A stretch of 59,970 nucleotides of DNA from Gammaproteobacteria bacterium (GCA_009926865.1 RFOD01000009.1:1-59970), one strand, 5' to 3'. Shown: positions 1 to 9,276, numbered from the stretch's first letter. Numbers and translations are program-made. Notes: generated from the letters alone by a model not told the origin.

Positions 1-747
1 TATGAATCTCTCAATGAATTCATGCTTAATTTTTTGGCGGTATGTGTTGAGCAACGAAAGAACATCATCGTATCGGGCGGTACCGGTTCAGGGAAAACGA
101 CACTACTGAATGTACTGTCATCATTGATTCCTCGTCAGGAGCGTGTCGTCACAATCGAGGACTCCGCCGAGCTGTCGCTTGATCATCCGAACCTCGTAGC
201 GCTTGAGACTCGGCCCGCGAACTTGGAGGGACGCGGTGAAATATCGGTTCGAGATCTTGTCCGTAACGCCTTGCGTATGCGCCCGGATCGAATCGTTGTG
301 GGCGAGTGTCGCGGCGGGGAGACGCTCGACATGTTGCAAGCCATGAACACGGGACACGAGGGGTCTATGAGTACGGTCCATGCCAATAGCCCTCGCGAGC
401 TCTTGTCACGTCTTGAGGTGATGGTCTTGATGTCTGGGGTCGATCTGCCCATTACAGCCATCCGAGAGCAGATTGCTGCGTCGATTCATGTGATCGTGCA
501 TCAAGCGCGATTTCCCTGTGGTGCTCGTCGAATCACGCGTATCACCGAAGTTACTGGTCTCGTCGCCCGCACCATCCAAACGCAGGATCTTTTTCGCTAT
601 AGCAGTGTGGGTGTTGATACCAAGGGCCGCAGTGCCGGGTGTTATGAGGCCACCGGGCATATGCCGCAATTCTACGAAACGCTTGCGCGCAGCGGTGTCG
701 AGCTGGATCTCACGCCGTTTCACACGGCCGCGATCGTAAATCGCTGA
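1..747 (+). CDS. cpaF: CpaF/TadA secretion ATPase of the tad pilus (5' partial)
   Basis: This is the C-terminal part of a CpaF/TadA-type hexameric ATPase that powers Flp (tad) pilus assembly at the inner membrane. The frame is open to the first base, so the gene begins outside the window; the first internal ATG at 22 is not the start. A Walker A motif GGTGSGKTT is encoded from about 76. The acidic motif VTIEDSAEL and the Walker B/His-box stretch around MRPDRIVVGECRGGE and TGHEGSMSTVHANSP are typical of the type II/IV secretion ATPase superfamily. The end, with the ATGH-MPQF segment, resembles complete CpaF proteins, so the 3' end looks intact. TadB and TadC follow on the same strand, which fixes the assignment to a tad locus rather than type II secretion or conjugation. 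Confidence 0.93.
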   Translation, partial: YESLNEFMLNFLAVCVEQRKNIIVSGGTGSGKTTLLNVLSSLIPRQERVVTIEDSAELSLDHPNLVALETRPANLEGRGEISVRDLVRNALRMRPDRIVVGECRGGETLDMLQAMNTGHEGSMSTVHANSPRELLSRLEVMVLMSGVDLPITAIREQIAASIHVIVHQARFPCGARRITRITEVTGLVARTIQTQDLFRYSSVGVDTKGRSAGCYEATGHMPQFYETLARSGVELDLTPFHTAAIVNR

Positions 748-801
748 GTGAGCTTTGTTTGTGAGTCCGAGTCAGTGAGTCCTAATCAGTGAGTCCCACC
801 C
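748..801 (+). repeat. 14-bp tandem repeat between cpaF and tadB
   Basis: The octamer GTGAGTCC occurs at 761-768, 775-782 and 789-796, exactly 14 bases apart. The last two copies share the longer word TCAGTGAGTCC (772-782 and 786-796). A degenerate copy, GTGAGCTT, lies at 748-755. The array fills the spacer just upstream of the tadB start codon at 802. It is noncoding in the annotated frames, and its function is unknown. Confidence 0.75.
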
Positions 802-1656
802 ATGATTAATAGTCTTCCCGCGTGGATTGCGCTCGCGGCGGCGATCGCCGCGATGACCAGTGCGATCGCGATCACGATGAGTTTGCGATGGGGTTCAAGA
901 CGTCATCGGCAGCGGCTCGCTCACCTAAGTGAGGTCGGTTTTGCTGGAATTTTTTTGTTTCTTGATCGGCAAACCTTTTGGCGTCTGAACGCGTTGGCCG
1001 CTTTGGTGGTGCCGCTGCTGGTGTGGGGACTGTTGGGCTGGGGTGCTGCACTGGCCACTTTCGCCTTGGTGCTGGTCGCGCCGAGTTTTGGTTATCGAGT
1101 ACTCAGCGGACGCCGTCGCACAACTCTACAGCGGCAGTTACCCGATGCTGCGTCTGCGCTCGCGACCGCGTTACGTGGCGGTTTGTCCTTATCTCAGTCA
1201 CTGGAGCAGGTGGTGCGATATCAGCCGCAACCGATCTCACAAGAATTTTCTTTGATGATGCGTGAACATCGGCTTGGCGTACCGCTGGATCGTGCGCTTG
1301 CGGCCATGGCCGATCGGATTCGTCTGCGTGATTTTGATTTACTCGTCTCGACCCTAGCGATCGCTAGAGACCTCGGTAGTGGCCTTGCTGAAGCGCTGGA
1401 GCGATATGCGCAAAGCGTCAGACGTCGCTTGACGCTGGAGGATCGGATACGTGCGCTGACGGCGCAAGGGCGCTTACAAGGGATTGTGATGGGTTTGCTG
1501 CCAGTGATCTTGGCAGTGGCGCTGATGATGGTCGACCCCCTGTGGATGCAGCCGCTATTTACGACCCTTTCTGGGTGGCTGACCTTGGCAGCCGTAGCAG
1601 TGCTTGAGCTACTCGGATTTTTGCTGATTCGAAAAATCATTGATATCCGAATTTAG
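802..1656 (+). CDS. tadB: TadB, inner-membrane platform protein of the tad pilus
   Basis: A 284-residue protein of the type II secretion system F (GspF) family, probably TadB, which with TadC forms the inner-membrane platform that works with the CpaF ATPase. Hydrophobic segments lie near residues 5-25, 60-95, 228-245 and 258-280. The cytoplasmic region between them carries the usual T2SSF signature, including LPDAASALATALRGGLSLSQSLE and the later LLVSTLAIARDLGSGLAEALE. The length is normal for TadB. It lies 54 bases after cpaF and 15 bases before tadC, consistent with one operon. The start at 802 is the first ATG of the frame; the spacer before it is the 14-bp repeat array, and no strong ribosome-binding site is seen. 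Confidence 0.9.
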   Translation: MINSLPAWIALAAAIAAMTSAIAITMSLRWGSRRHRQRLAHLSEVGFAGIFLFLDRQTFWRLNALAALVVPLLVWGLLGWGAALATFALVLVAPSFGYRVLSGRRRTTLQRQLPDAASALATALRGGLSLSQSLEQVVRYQPQPISQEFSLMMREHRLGVPLDRALAAMADRIRLRDFDLLVSTLAIARDLGSGLAEALERYAQSVRRRLTLEDRIRALTAQGRLQGIVMGLLPVILAVALMMVDPLWMQPLFTTLSGWLTLAAVAVLELLGFLLIRKIIDIRI

Positions 1657-1671
1657 CGAGTGGAGTGAGCT

Positions 1672-2559
1672 ATGCTCTCTACGCCTTCGATTCAGTTTAT
1701 TGCGATCAGCGCAGCCGGTACGGTAGTGATCATCGTTTTGCTGCTGTTAGGCAGTTCTAGGGAGCTTTTACGTGCTTGGCGACGTGGCCAGTCAATCGCT
1801 TTGGTGGCTCGTCCGGCGCTACCACGATGGCTGCGGTTGTGGCTGCCGATCGCGCGAGTGCTTGCAGTGCATGCCGGGCCGCGTTTACCCGTGGTGGTGC
1901 GCGCACGCTGTCAAACGATCCTGAGACAAGCGGGTCTTGATGAAGAGCTCCTACCACAGGAGTGGTTGATGTTATCGCTCGTATGGTCGGTTTTAGGGGG
2001 ACTGGTACCGCTTATCCTTGGTCGTTTTGGAATCTTTGGGTGGTTAAGTGCCATCGTCGTGATGAGTCTGCCGTGGCTTTGGTTGCGCGATACTCGGCGG
2101 CGACGCGAGCATGAAATCTTGCGCGACCTGCCGATGTATCTCGATATGTTGACGCTGGCATTAGAGGCGGGGGGTGCACTCAGCGTCGCGTTACGGGTGG
2201 CGACAGATCGCGCAGTCGAAAGTCCACTCAAGCAAGCGCTGCTACGCGTGCAAGGCGACCTACGCGCTGGTCGTAGCCGAGCTGAGGCCTTGCGCGCGCT
2301 GGGGGAGCGCTTGGATATCGCGTCGATGACCCCGTTGATCGCCGCTTTAATTCAAGCCGATGCGAGCGGCGGCTCGCTCGCGGCGGTATTAAGAGCGCAG
2401 TCTGAGCAGCGATTGAATGAGCGTTATGCGTTAGCGGAGAAACTCGCCATGGAGGCACCCGTCAAAATGTTATTACCTCTCGTGCTCTGTATATTTCCAT
2501 GTACAGTTGTGGTCTTGGCGTTTCCGATTGTGCTGCGGTTCCTGAGCGCTTTCCAATGA
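1672..2559 (+). CDS. tadC: TadC, second platform protein of the tad pilus
   Basis: A 295-residue GspF-family membrane protein in the TadC position, directly after TadB. It has an N-terminal hydrophobic segment (about residues 5-25), a membrane hairpin near 100-140 and a C-terminal one near 265-290. The cytoplasmic domain carries LRDLPMYLDMLTLALEAGG and a following RAEALRALGERLD stretch, both typical of TadC. It is expected to pair with TadB as the platform over the CpaF ATPase. The start follows a GAGTGGAGTGAGCT purine-rich stretch that can serve as ribosome-binding site. Nothing is truncated. Confidence 0.9.
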   Translation: MLSTPSIQFIAISAAGTVVIIVLLLLGSSRELLRAWRRGQSIALVARPALPRWLRLWLPIARVLAVHAGPRLPVVVRARCQTILRQAGLDEELLPQEWLMLSLVWSVLGGLVPLILGRFGIFGWLSAIVVMSLPWLWLRDTRRRREHEILRDLPMYLDMLTLALEAGGALSVALRVATDRAVESPLKQALLRVQGDLRAGRSRAEALRALGERLDIASMTPLIAALIQADASGGSLAAVLRAQSEQRLNERYALAEKLAMEAPVKMLLPLVLCIFPCTVVVLAFPIVLRFLSAFQ

Positions 2560-2604
2560 ATTTACGCTGGCGAGTCATATGTACGCCTTAGCGCGTCACG
2601 CGAT

Positions 2605-3537
2605 ATGAGACTTCGTACAGCAGCCTCATTCTTTGAGCGACTTCGCGGTTGGTGGCCAAAGCCTCCGCCTTCGGGAGAGGATGCTTTGCGCCTGCCGCGA
2701 TGTAATTGCGTTCATACCTTCGCCATGCGTGTGCCGATTGACATTATCTTTATCGGCGAAAGCGGACTCGTCTTGAAGGTGTGTGAATCGGTGCCGGCTT
2801 GGCGAGTCCTGCGAAATGGTGCGGCCAAAGAAGTCTGGGAGCTGCGCGCTGGCGAGGCCCGGCGTCTGGGCTTCAGGGTCGGAGGTCAGGTGCCAGGTGT
2901 CGAGCAATCGGTGCAGGGAAAACCTTGTGTGACATCCATGCGTCTTCAAAGAAAATGTTTATATCAGGAACAAGAAAAAGGTGCGAGCATGCTCGAAGTC
3001 TTAATCGCGCTCGTGTTAGTCATTGGACCCTTGTGCGCCGCTCTTTTAGAGTATTCACAGTTGGCCGTTGCGCGATTTGGTTTGCAGCATGCGCTCGCTG
3101 AGACGGCCCGTGCAACGGAACGCAGTGAAGTCGGCAATGACAGCGCGACATCGCTGCATCTGCGGCGCGTGCTCGCGCATCACCTGTTACCGGCCGCATC
3201 GACCGGTCCGCCAGGGCACGCCAGTTCCCAGAGCACTGTCAGTGCGGCCGTGGCCGTGCAAGCTCTCGCATTGCGACCCGATCAACTTGGCTTAAATCTT
3301 CAATCAGGTCGTATCGTCGGCGGTGAGGGAGTGTTGGGCGTACAAGAAATTCGCTTGCAGGCAAGTTGGTGTCGGCCCATGTATTTTCCGCCCGCTAAAC
3401 AATTCATTGGAGCGTTGGCAGGTTGGTTGAATCTCGGTCCGTTCGATGCGCTTTGCTTTGCGACGGGTGGATTTCCACTTCGCGCGGAGGCTCGCGCATG
3501 GCGGCCTCTATCGCGCCCACCTTTGGTCTCACCCTAG
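2605..3537 (+). CDS. DUF192 domain fused in frame to a TadE-like pseudopilin
   Basis: One 310-residue reading frame joins two modules normally found as separate proteins. Residues 1-95 resemble DUF192 proteins, with the CNCVHTFAMRVPIDIIFI core; such small proteins are known from some tad loci. Residues 112-310 resemble a TadE/TadG-type minor pseudopilin: a KG-ASMLE prepilin-type site (cleavage expected after Gly126, Glu131 at +5) followed by a hydrophobic helix to about residue 148 and a periplasmic domain. An internal ATG at 2938 (Met112) could be an independent start for the pilin part, but no clear ribosome-binding site precedes it. If the fusion is real, the N-terminal domain would be cut off by the prepilin peptidase. 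It is the last tad gene here and overlaps the 3' end of the opposite-strand gene by 9 bases. Confidence 0.75.
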   Translation: MRLRTAASFFERLRGWWPKPPPSGEDALRLPRCNCVHTFAMRVPIDIIFIGESGLVLKVCESVPAWRVLRNGAAKEVWELRAGEARRLGFRVGGQVPGVEQSVQGKPCVTSMRLQRKCLYQEQEKGASMLEVLIALVLVIGPLCAALLEYSQLAVARFGLQHALAETARATERSEVGNDSATSLHLRRVLAHHLLPAASTGPPGHASSQSTVSAAVAVQALALRPDQLGLNLQSGRIVGGEGVLGVQEIRLQASWCRPMYFPPAKQFIGALAGWLNLGPFDALCFATGGFPLRAEARAWRPLSRPPLVSP

Positions 3538-4119
3538 TTCTTTGAGATGAGCTTGCGCATTTGCTAAATCGTGTGGGGTATCAATATCCCATTCAGCCGA
3601 TGGCATGGGGAGTAGGCGACGGTCTGGGTCGGCTTGTAATAGGGTCTTGGCGCCGTGATCGCCGCGTAACGCGTCGATCTTCGCAAAGAGACGAGCGGGC
3701 AAGATACCCGGTGCGCCAGCGCCGTCCCCATACTGCGCGGCGACAATCCGCTTTGGATCCAATCGCCAAAGGTCAATCAGCTGTTGCAGTTCATGGGCGC
3801 TCACTAAGGGCTGATCACCTAAGATAACGAGTAGCGCAGCCGGAGTCGGTTCAGATTCTTTGATGATGCGAAGCGCATACCGAAGCGAACCGCTTAAGCC
3901 CTCTTGCCACTCAGAGTAAACGAGCTGTTTGCATGGGATACCAAGATCCTCGAGGCGGCGTGAGATTAAGTCCGCCTCTGCACCCAAAACCACCCAGGGA
4001 GCAGCCCCTGTTGCGTTCTTAGCAGTCTGAATGACCTCGGCAAGCACGCAGTGATCTTTCCACGGGGCGAGAGCCTTGGGGCTGCCAAAACGGCGCGCAG
4101 CACCCGCGGCCAACACCAC
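3529..4119 (-). CDS. MocA-like nucleotidyltransferase
   Basis: A protein of about 196 residues from the NTP-transferase (MobA/MocA-like) family. The start carries the nucleotide-binding signature VLAAGAARRFGSPKAL, and ILGDQPLV supplies the metal-binding Asp; the GDQP form is typical of MocA, the molybdopterin cytidylyltransferase. The C-terminal WDIDTPHDLANA is also family-typical. The GTG at 4119 is the most upstream canonical start; the frame stays open to a stop at 4186, and homologues usually have 5-8 residues before VLAAG, so a non-canonical ATT or CTG start a few codons upstream is possible. Mo-cytidylyltransferase would serve xanthine-dehydrogenase-type molybdoenzymes, none of which is in the window. 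MsrP at 35 kb uses Mo-molybdopterin without cytidine. The substrate is therefore inferred, not proven. Confidence 0.75.
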   Translation of the reverse strand: MVLAAGAARRFGSPKALAPWKDHCVLAEVIQTAKNATGAAPWVVLGAEADLISRRLEDLGIPCKQLVYSEWQEGLSGSLRYALRIIKESEPTPAALLVILGDQPLVSAHELQQLIDLWRLDPKRIVAAQYGDGAGAPGILPARLFAKIDALRGDHGAKTLLQADPDRRLLPMPSAEWDIDTPHDLANAQAHLKELG

Positions 4120-4194
4120 AACCTGCGGCGTAGCAGGTGAGGGAGTCGCAATACGAGCCAGAGCTAAGCCCAGCCTAAGGGGTTCTTAGTGCGC

Positions 4195-5405
4195 TTAATT
4201 GCCGCCCGCCGCATGCAAGGTTGCGGTGCGAGTGGGCTCTTTTGCCTGAACGCGCGGCACTTCATCAAGTACCCAGGCATTCGTTTGTCGTCTAGCGGGG
4301 CTCGGAATCGCAAAGATCACATCGCCACGCTCGCGAGCTTCACGCAAGGCAGCCAGATCAATTCGCCAACCGCGTGCTTCGAACTCATCGAGTTTGTCAC
4401 GATATTGGAGGATGACTTTATCGGCAGGCATCATGAGCTCTTTCGCGCGCGACGGCGGAGTCAACGCAGGTTTGACATGGTTCATGACTTTGATGTCCTG
4501 CGAGGCAATAAACATATTGCGCTCGTTGATCTTCTTGTCTAACCAAAGATTGATACGGGGCTTGATGAATTTTCCAACGAAGCCCATCTTGCTGGGAAAA
4601 ACCCCACGTTACGCTGATTGAGTAAGAATACGCGCGTGTGATTTTCATCGATCGGCGCTTCAAACATATATTGATGCATGCCGGTCGTGGGCGTGAAGTG
4701 GATGTAGGTCCACATATGATTCGGGCCGTACGTGCCAGAGCCTGCTTCCATTTTGCCCGCTTCTTTTTTGAAAAAGCGCATGATCGGATTGCGTAGCGGT
4801 GGCGCGTCAAAAGTCGAGAGGAAGCCGTAGCCCCAAGGATTGTTTTGGTGCGGCCGCAGCTCTGTCATCAAGTAAGTGTCTTCACGTTCACCTTGGTAGC
4901 CATGCGTCGGATGCACATATTCGTTGTGTGCAGGGTCTAGGCCATTTTCGATTGAGCGCTCGTAGTGATAGTTGATGTCAAAGGTAACAACCGTGGAGCG
5001 CCAGTCATCCGTGCCGTGTTCATCGACCGGCATGATGGGCGGGCGCTGTTCTTCCGGTAAATCACCGAGGAACGCAAAAACGATGCCGTATCGTTCTTGA
5101 ACAGGGTAGGAGTCCACGCGCGCACGCGGAGGAGGTTTCGTCGTCTTGCCGATAGAGGGGATGCGTGTGCAAACCCCATCGCGATCAAATCGCCAGCCAT
5201 GGTAAGGGCATTGGACTGTGCCATCTTCTTTGCACTTACCACGCGAGAGAGAGGCCCCGCGATGGATACAGGTGTCTGACAACACCGCTGGGTTACCTTG
5301 CTCGTCTCGAAATACCACAAAGTCGTGGCAGAGGATACGAACCTGTTGTGGGGTTTGACCAAGGTCTTCCGCTCGGACTACCGGGTACCAAAAGTTCATG
5401 AACAT
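4195..5405 (-). pseudogene. Rieske aromatic-ring-hydroxylating oxygenase alpha subunit, interrupted by a one-base frameshift
   Basis: Two minus-strand frames together encode one Rieske non-haem iron oxygenase of about 403 residues. The first part starts at 5405 (MFMNFWYP, preceded by AGGGAG 8 bases upstream) and carries the [2Fe-2S] ligands Cys46, His48, Cys66 and His69, and the catalytic iron motif NGLDPAHNEYVH (His160, His165). After NQRNVGFF the frame runs into unrelated sequence to 4539. The true continuation (SKMGFVGKFIKP onward, with the family motif ERNMFIASQD) lies in the -1 frame down to 4195. One base appears to be missing inside the homopolymer runs at 4594-4605. This could be a sequencing error or a recent mutation, since both halves are otherwise well conserved. 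The family is close to vanillate/pheophorbide-type oxygenases; the substrate is unknown. No ferredoxin or reductase gene is adjacent. Confidence 0.85.
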
Positions 5406-5644
5406 GTCTCGCACTCCCTGCTGGACGTTTGTCCTCACCGCTGCTATCTGGCCGCAGTGCCTTTGAATAATCAGTCTTTTTACGTCAATCGAAGCGCCGA
5501 GCCTAGCGAAGCAGGGTGGTTTCGTCCACTTATTGGACGGTAAGCGGGCTGTTTGATGCGTTGCGACGGCGACCTCGCCACGCTCAAGGCTTACTCAGGC
5601 ACTGCTCAGGCGGTGTAGCACAGAACAAACTAGGGGAGAGCGCC

Positions 5645-6193
5645 GTGTCCCAGTCGAGTGTCAGTGACAGTGTCAAAAGCGGTTTTGAGGGCCAAGAGCA
5701 GCGCTTAGGGGAGGCGGTCGCCTTGGCGATTCGCACCCTCAAAGATGCGATGCCCTACCAGCACGAACTCAACGATGCGCTGGTCAAAATGCATTTAAAT
5801 TCGGTGCAATTCGCGAAAAATGCCGGTCTCATGCAAGCGTACGTCGCCCACGATATCCAAACGATGGGCCCCACACTCGAGAGGATAAAGGCAAGAATGG
5901 ATGCCACGGGCGATCCCGAGGACTCGTTAAGGGGGGTGTTTGATGGCACCAGCGCCTTCTATCAACTCTGTCTCGACCTCGAAGAGGCTCCCGGGCAGCG
6001 ACGATTCACGTTTCCCTTTAGTACGGTTTTGGCGATTTCAAAAAGGATCGGTCAGTTCGATATGACTGACGAAGAGGTGCATGAAATTTGGCTACGTCCG
6101 CGGTTGCTGGGCTATGCGCAAGCGTTGGGGGTGCGTTGGGAGGTGTCGGACTTGGATGCCGAGGGTAAGATCACGGTCAAATTGGTGAATTGA
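5645..6193 (+). CDS. Conserved-looking hypothetical protein, 182 residues
   Basis: The function is not recognised. The frame is open from 5516, but the GTG at 5645 is preferred because GGGGAG lies 6 bases upstream, and the residues before it look unlike a protein. The product is soluble, with no signal peptide or membrane segment. The middle (LKDAMPYQHELNDALVKMHLNSVQFAKNAG) is predicted helical. It is transcribed divergently from the Rieske oxygenase across about 240 bases and lies upstream of the TonB-dependent receptor gene, so it may belong to the same region, but nothing indicates a role. A regulatory role is possible but no helix-turn-helix motif is evident. Confidence 0.6.
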   Translation: MSQSSVSDSVKSGFEGQEQRLGEAVALAIRTLKDAMPYQHELNDALVKMHLNSVQFAKNAGLMQAYVAHDIQTMGPTLERIKARMDATGDPEDSLRGVFDGTSAFYQLCLDLEEAPGQRRFTFPFSTVLAISKRIGQFDMTDEEVHEIWLRPRLLGYAQALGVRWEVSDLDAEGKITVKLVN

Positions 6194-6378
6194 TACGGCT
6201 TCGAGGTGTGACGGTTTGTCCGCTAGGTGGATTGATCGGGGCAAACGGTCCAATTTTCATAAAGCTTAATGTTAGAAAAGCCACATAAGCGGCAGGGACA
6301 TGCTGCATGGGTTTCAAATGGGTGTTGGTTTGATGCCACAGCCCTTTGAAGAAAATGCTCATATTCGGGGGTCAAACA

Positions 6379-9276
6379 ATGTATCGACTGAATCGAGGTC
6401 TCTCGCGGTTTTTAGCTGTGCCATTGACGATGGCCATCGGCTCACCGGTTATTGCGCAAGCGCCTGATGAAGGTATCGCCCTAGAAGAAATTGTGGTGAC
6501 GGCGCGTAAGCGCGAGGAAAATTTACTCGTGGTTCCGCTGGCGATCACGGCGGTTACGAACGCGCAACTGGAACGTCAAGGCGTCAAAGATGTCTCGGGT
6601 CTCATCTCGCGTGACCCCAGTTTGAACTTTGATACAGGTCTCGCTCCTTATGATACCCGTATCGTGATTCGTGGTTTGTCGCCCACTCGAGGTCGTCCTA
6701 ACGTGGCGACTTTGGTGGATGGCATTGACGTGTCGAGTGAGGCGATTGGTGTGGCCGGCGGATCCTTGCTCATCAACCCACGTCTTCTCGATATCGCGCA
6801 GGTTGAAATCGTCAAAGGTCCGCAAAGCGCACTCTTTGGTCGTAGCGCCTTCGCGGGCGCGATTGCCTACACGACCCAAGATCCTTCGAGTAGCTTCACC
6901 TCTGGGTTTTCGATGGATGTGAACAACGAAAACCAGTACGAGCTCAAGGGTAATGCCTCGGGCCCCTTGGGTGACACGGCAGGCTATCGCTTGAGTGCCT
7001 ATATTTTTGATAACGACGGCTTCTACACCAATGATGTGACCAATCAGTCTGCCGGTGGGGGTGAGGGGCAGGGTGTGGCCTTGTCCTTAAAGTGGGAGCC
7101 CAATGAAAGTTACAGTGCGAAGTTCCGCGGTGAGATTACGGATGATCAGTTCGATCCGCCCGCGCAGGCAGCCCTTGCGTTTAATGACTTCAATGCCGTG
7201 CCTGCAAACGTATCCATTTGCAATATTGGTGTGAACGCGGCGGGCGGCGCCGTGCCTGTCGGCTTTATCATCGACAAGAGCTGCCCCGTTAACGCGGCGA
7301 CAACTGCGATCGGGTTACATGCTTACCGAGAGCTTGAGCGACTTACGGGGAACCTGGGTATTTTTGATGACATGCTGATCCCCGCGTTTACGGGGGCGGT
7401 CGGTGATGCGGACGGCTTGAGGCCGTCGTTCAACCCCAATAATTCGCTATCGACAGATGGTGGTTTAACAGCACCGAACTTCCCAGGTAGCGATCGTCAA
7501 GTACAGCGATTTTCACTTGTACAGAATTTTGATGTCTCGTTCGGGCGTTTCAGTGCGCTGACCGGCTTTACCAAGGCGGATGTCGATGTGCTCTTTGATA
7601 TCGACAAAACGAGCTTCTTGCCGATTCAGCAAACGCTCGAAACGTACGGTCAGACAGAACAATTTAGTCAAGAGTTGCGATTCACCTCAGACTTTGATGG
7701 TCCGCTGAATTTTTTTGCTGGGCTGCAATACTGGAAAGAAAGCATTGAGCAGCGAGAGAAGAATATTACGGTCATCGGCCAAGGAACCACGTGTTTCGCG
7801 ATTGACCTGCCTGGGTTTGCACCAGTAATCCAAACTCCTCCAGGGCCTGCAGGCCCGCTCACGGTGCCGTTTGGAAGTTGCACCAACCCCACGGGCGGAT
7901 TCACATCAACCGACGTTTCGCCTTTCATGGCAAGCGTGCTCGGACAACGCGAATTTAACCTCACAACGCGTGATACCGACCATAAGTCGTTCTACCTCGA
8001 TGTGGAGTGGGAGCCCACCGACAGCCTGAAGTTAATTGCTGAGGCTCGCTGGGTTGAAGAAGAAAACGATGTCTCGGCAGGGTTCACGAATGGCAGCACG
8101 GGTCCTGGCACTATTTTGCTTTGCGGCCAGAACGGGCCGTGTTTAAACGGTGCAGGCGTGCCTGCGCCGGGTTTCCCACCCATCTTGATGCCGAGCGGCT
8201 TTAATCCGCCGGATGTCACACGTCAGATCGTGTATCCGACGCTCAAAGAGGACTACGTCACACCGAAGGCGACGGTGCAGTGGATGCCAACGCCCGACGT
8301 CAATGTCTACGCCTCTTATGCGCAGGCGCGTAAGCCCAGCGGGTACTCGACGGTGACGCTGTCGGGCACCGGCGCGCCAGCCAGTGGTGATGATATTTTC
8401 TTTGAAGCCGAGAAGCTTAAGGTCTATGAGCTGGGTGCGAAGTGGCGCTCGGAAGACGGTCGGGTACGTGTTGAAGGCGCGCTCTTTAAGACTGACTTCA
8501 CCGATAAGCAGGTAGGCACACAGATTTTGGTGGGTAACACCATCAGTAACCGTGTGACCAATGCCGGCAAGGCCTTGCTAGAGGGAATGGAGCTCGGCGT
8601 GCAATGGAAGCCCGCTGAGCGTTGGCAGGTGGCCGCTGGGCTAACCTACTTCTCGACCTACGAGTACACGGATTACCGCACGACTTCAACGGGTGCGGGT
8701 GAGATCGCGCGCGTGGGTAATTGCACCGTAGGTTATCTCGATGGCTCTACGTTCGTCGCGCTGGGTAATAACCCAGTACCCTTCAATCCGGGTAGCACGA
8801 CCAGCACGCGATCTTTGACTTGCCAGCTCGACCGGACGGGTAATCACATTGAAGATACGCCGGAGTTGGCGATGGCGATGTCAGTGGGTTATCGCCGACC
8901 GGTGGGCGATACCGGTCTTGATCTTCTGATCGACGTGGATGCGAACTGGGAAGATGAGCGGTTCTTGGAGGACGACAACACCGCTTACCTCAACAGCTAC
9001 TGGCTCGCGAATGTGCGCATCGGTTTGGAAGGCGAGAACTGGTCAGCCATCTTGTATGCCGACAATGTGATGGACGACCGAACGATCCGTTCAGCCGGAT
9101 CGGGACCTGCCATCTATGCGTCGGACTTCCGACTGGGCTTCTTCAATTACTTTCCGCCTGGTCCGCCGGGAGCGCCGCTCTCTCGTGGTGTGTTCCCGCC
9201 AAGCATTCCGACCACGATCTTTGCGAACTTACCGAATCCTCGGGTGATCGGTCTGCGTCTGAACTACAAGTTCTGA
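6379..9276 (+). CDS. TonB-dependent outer-membrane receptor
   Basis: A large TonB-dependent receptor of about 965 residues, which would take up a specific substrate across the outer membrane using the TonB-ExbBD system. A signal peptide ending near VIAQA is followed by the family-typical ALEEIVVTARKREENL segment. The plug domain contains VTNAQLERQGVKDVSGLI, RGLSPTRGRPNVATLVDGI and VEIVKGPQSALFGRSAFAGAI. The long beta-barrel ends in Phe (NYKF), as expected for BamA recognition. The ATG at 6379 is chosen over 6346 because GGGGG lies 8 bases upstream and the signal peptide then starts cleanly with MYRLNRGLSRF. A strong hairpin terminator follows. The receptor type is common in sphingomonads and environmental gammaproteobacteria that use aromatic or terpenoid compounds; the ligand cannot be read from sequence. 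Confidence 0.95.
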   Translation: MYRLNRGLSRFLAVPLTMAIGSPVIAQAPDEGIALEEIVVTARKREENLLVVPLAITAVTNAQLERQGVKDVSGLISRDPSLNFDTGLAPYDTRIVIRGLSPTRGRPNVATLVDGIDVSSEAIGVAGGSLLINPRLLDIAQVEIVKGPQSALFGRSAFAGAIAYTTQDPSSSFTSGFSMDVNNENQYELKGNASGPLGDTAGYRLSAYIFDNDGFYTNDVTNQSAGGGEGQGVALSLKWEPNESYSAKFRGEITDDQFDPPAQAALAFNDFNAVPANVSICNIGVNAAGGAVPVGFIIDKSCPVNAATTAIGLHAYRELERLTGNLGIFDDMLIPAFTGAVGDADGLRPSFNPNNSLSTDGGLTAPNFPGSDRQVQRFSLVQNFDVSFGRFSALTGFTKADVDVLFDIDKTSFLPIQQTLETYGQTEQFSQELRFTSDFDGPLNFFAGLQYWKESIEQREKNITVIGQGTTCFAIDLPGFAPVIQTPPGPAGPLTVPFGSCTNPTGGFTSTDVSPFMASVLGQREFNLTTRDTDHKSFYLDVEWEPTDSLKLIAEARWVEEENDVSAGFTNGSTGPGTILLCGQNGPCLNGAGVPAPGFPPILMPSGFNPPDVTRQIVYPTLKEDYVTPKATVQWMPTPDVNVYASYAQARKPSGYSTVTLSGTGAPASGDDIFFEAEKLKVYELGAKWRSEDGRVRVEGALFKTDFTDKQVGTQILVGNTISNRVTNAGKALLEGMELGVQWKPAERWQVAAGLTYFSTYEYTDYRTTSTGAGEIARVGNCTVGYLDGSTFVALGNNPVPFNPGSTTSTRSLTCQLDRTGNHIEDTPELAMAMSVGYRRPVGDTGLDLLIDVDANWEDERFLEDDNTAYLNSYWLANVRIGLEGENWSAILYADNVMDDRTIRSAGSGPAIYASDFRLGFFNYFPPGPPGAPLSRGVFPPSIPTTIFANLPNPRVIGLRLNYKF

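Noticed and set aside
22-747. ATG at 22 as the start of the CpaF gene
   Set aside because: The frame is open to base 1 and the residues before it (YESLNEF) fit the CpaF sequence, so the gene is cut by the window edge.
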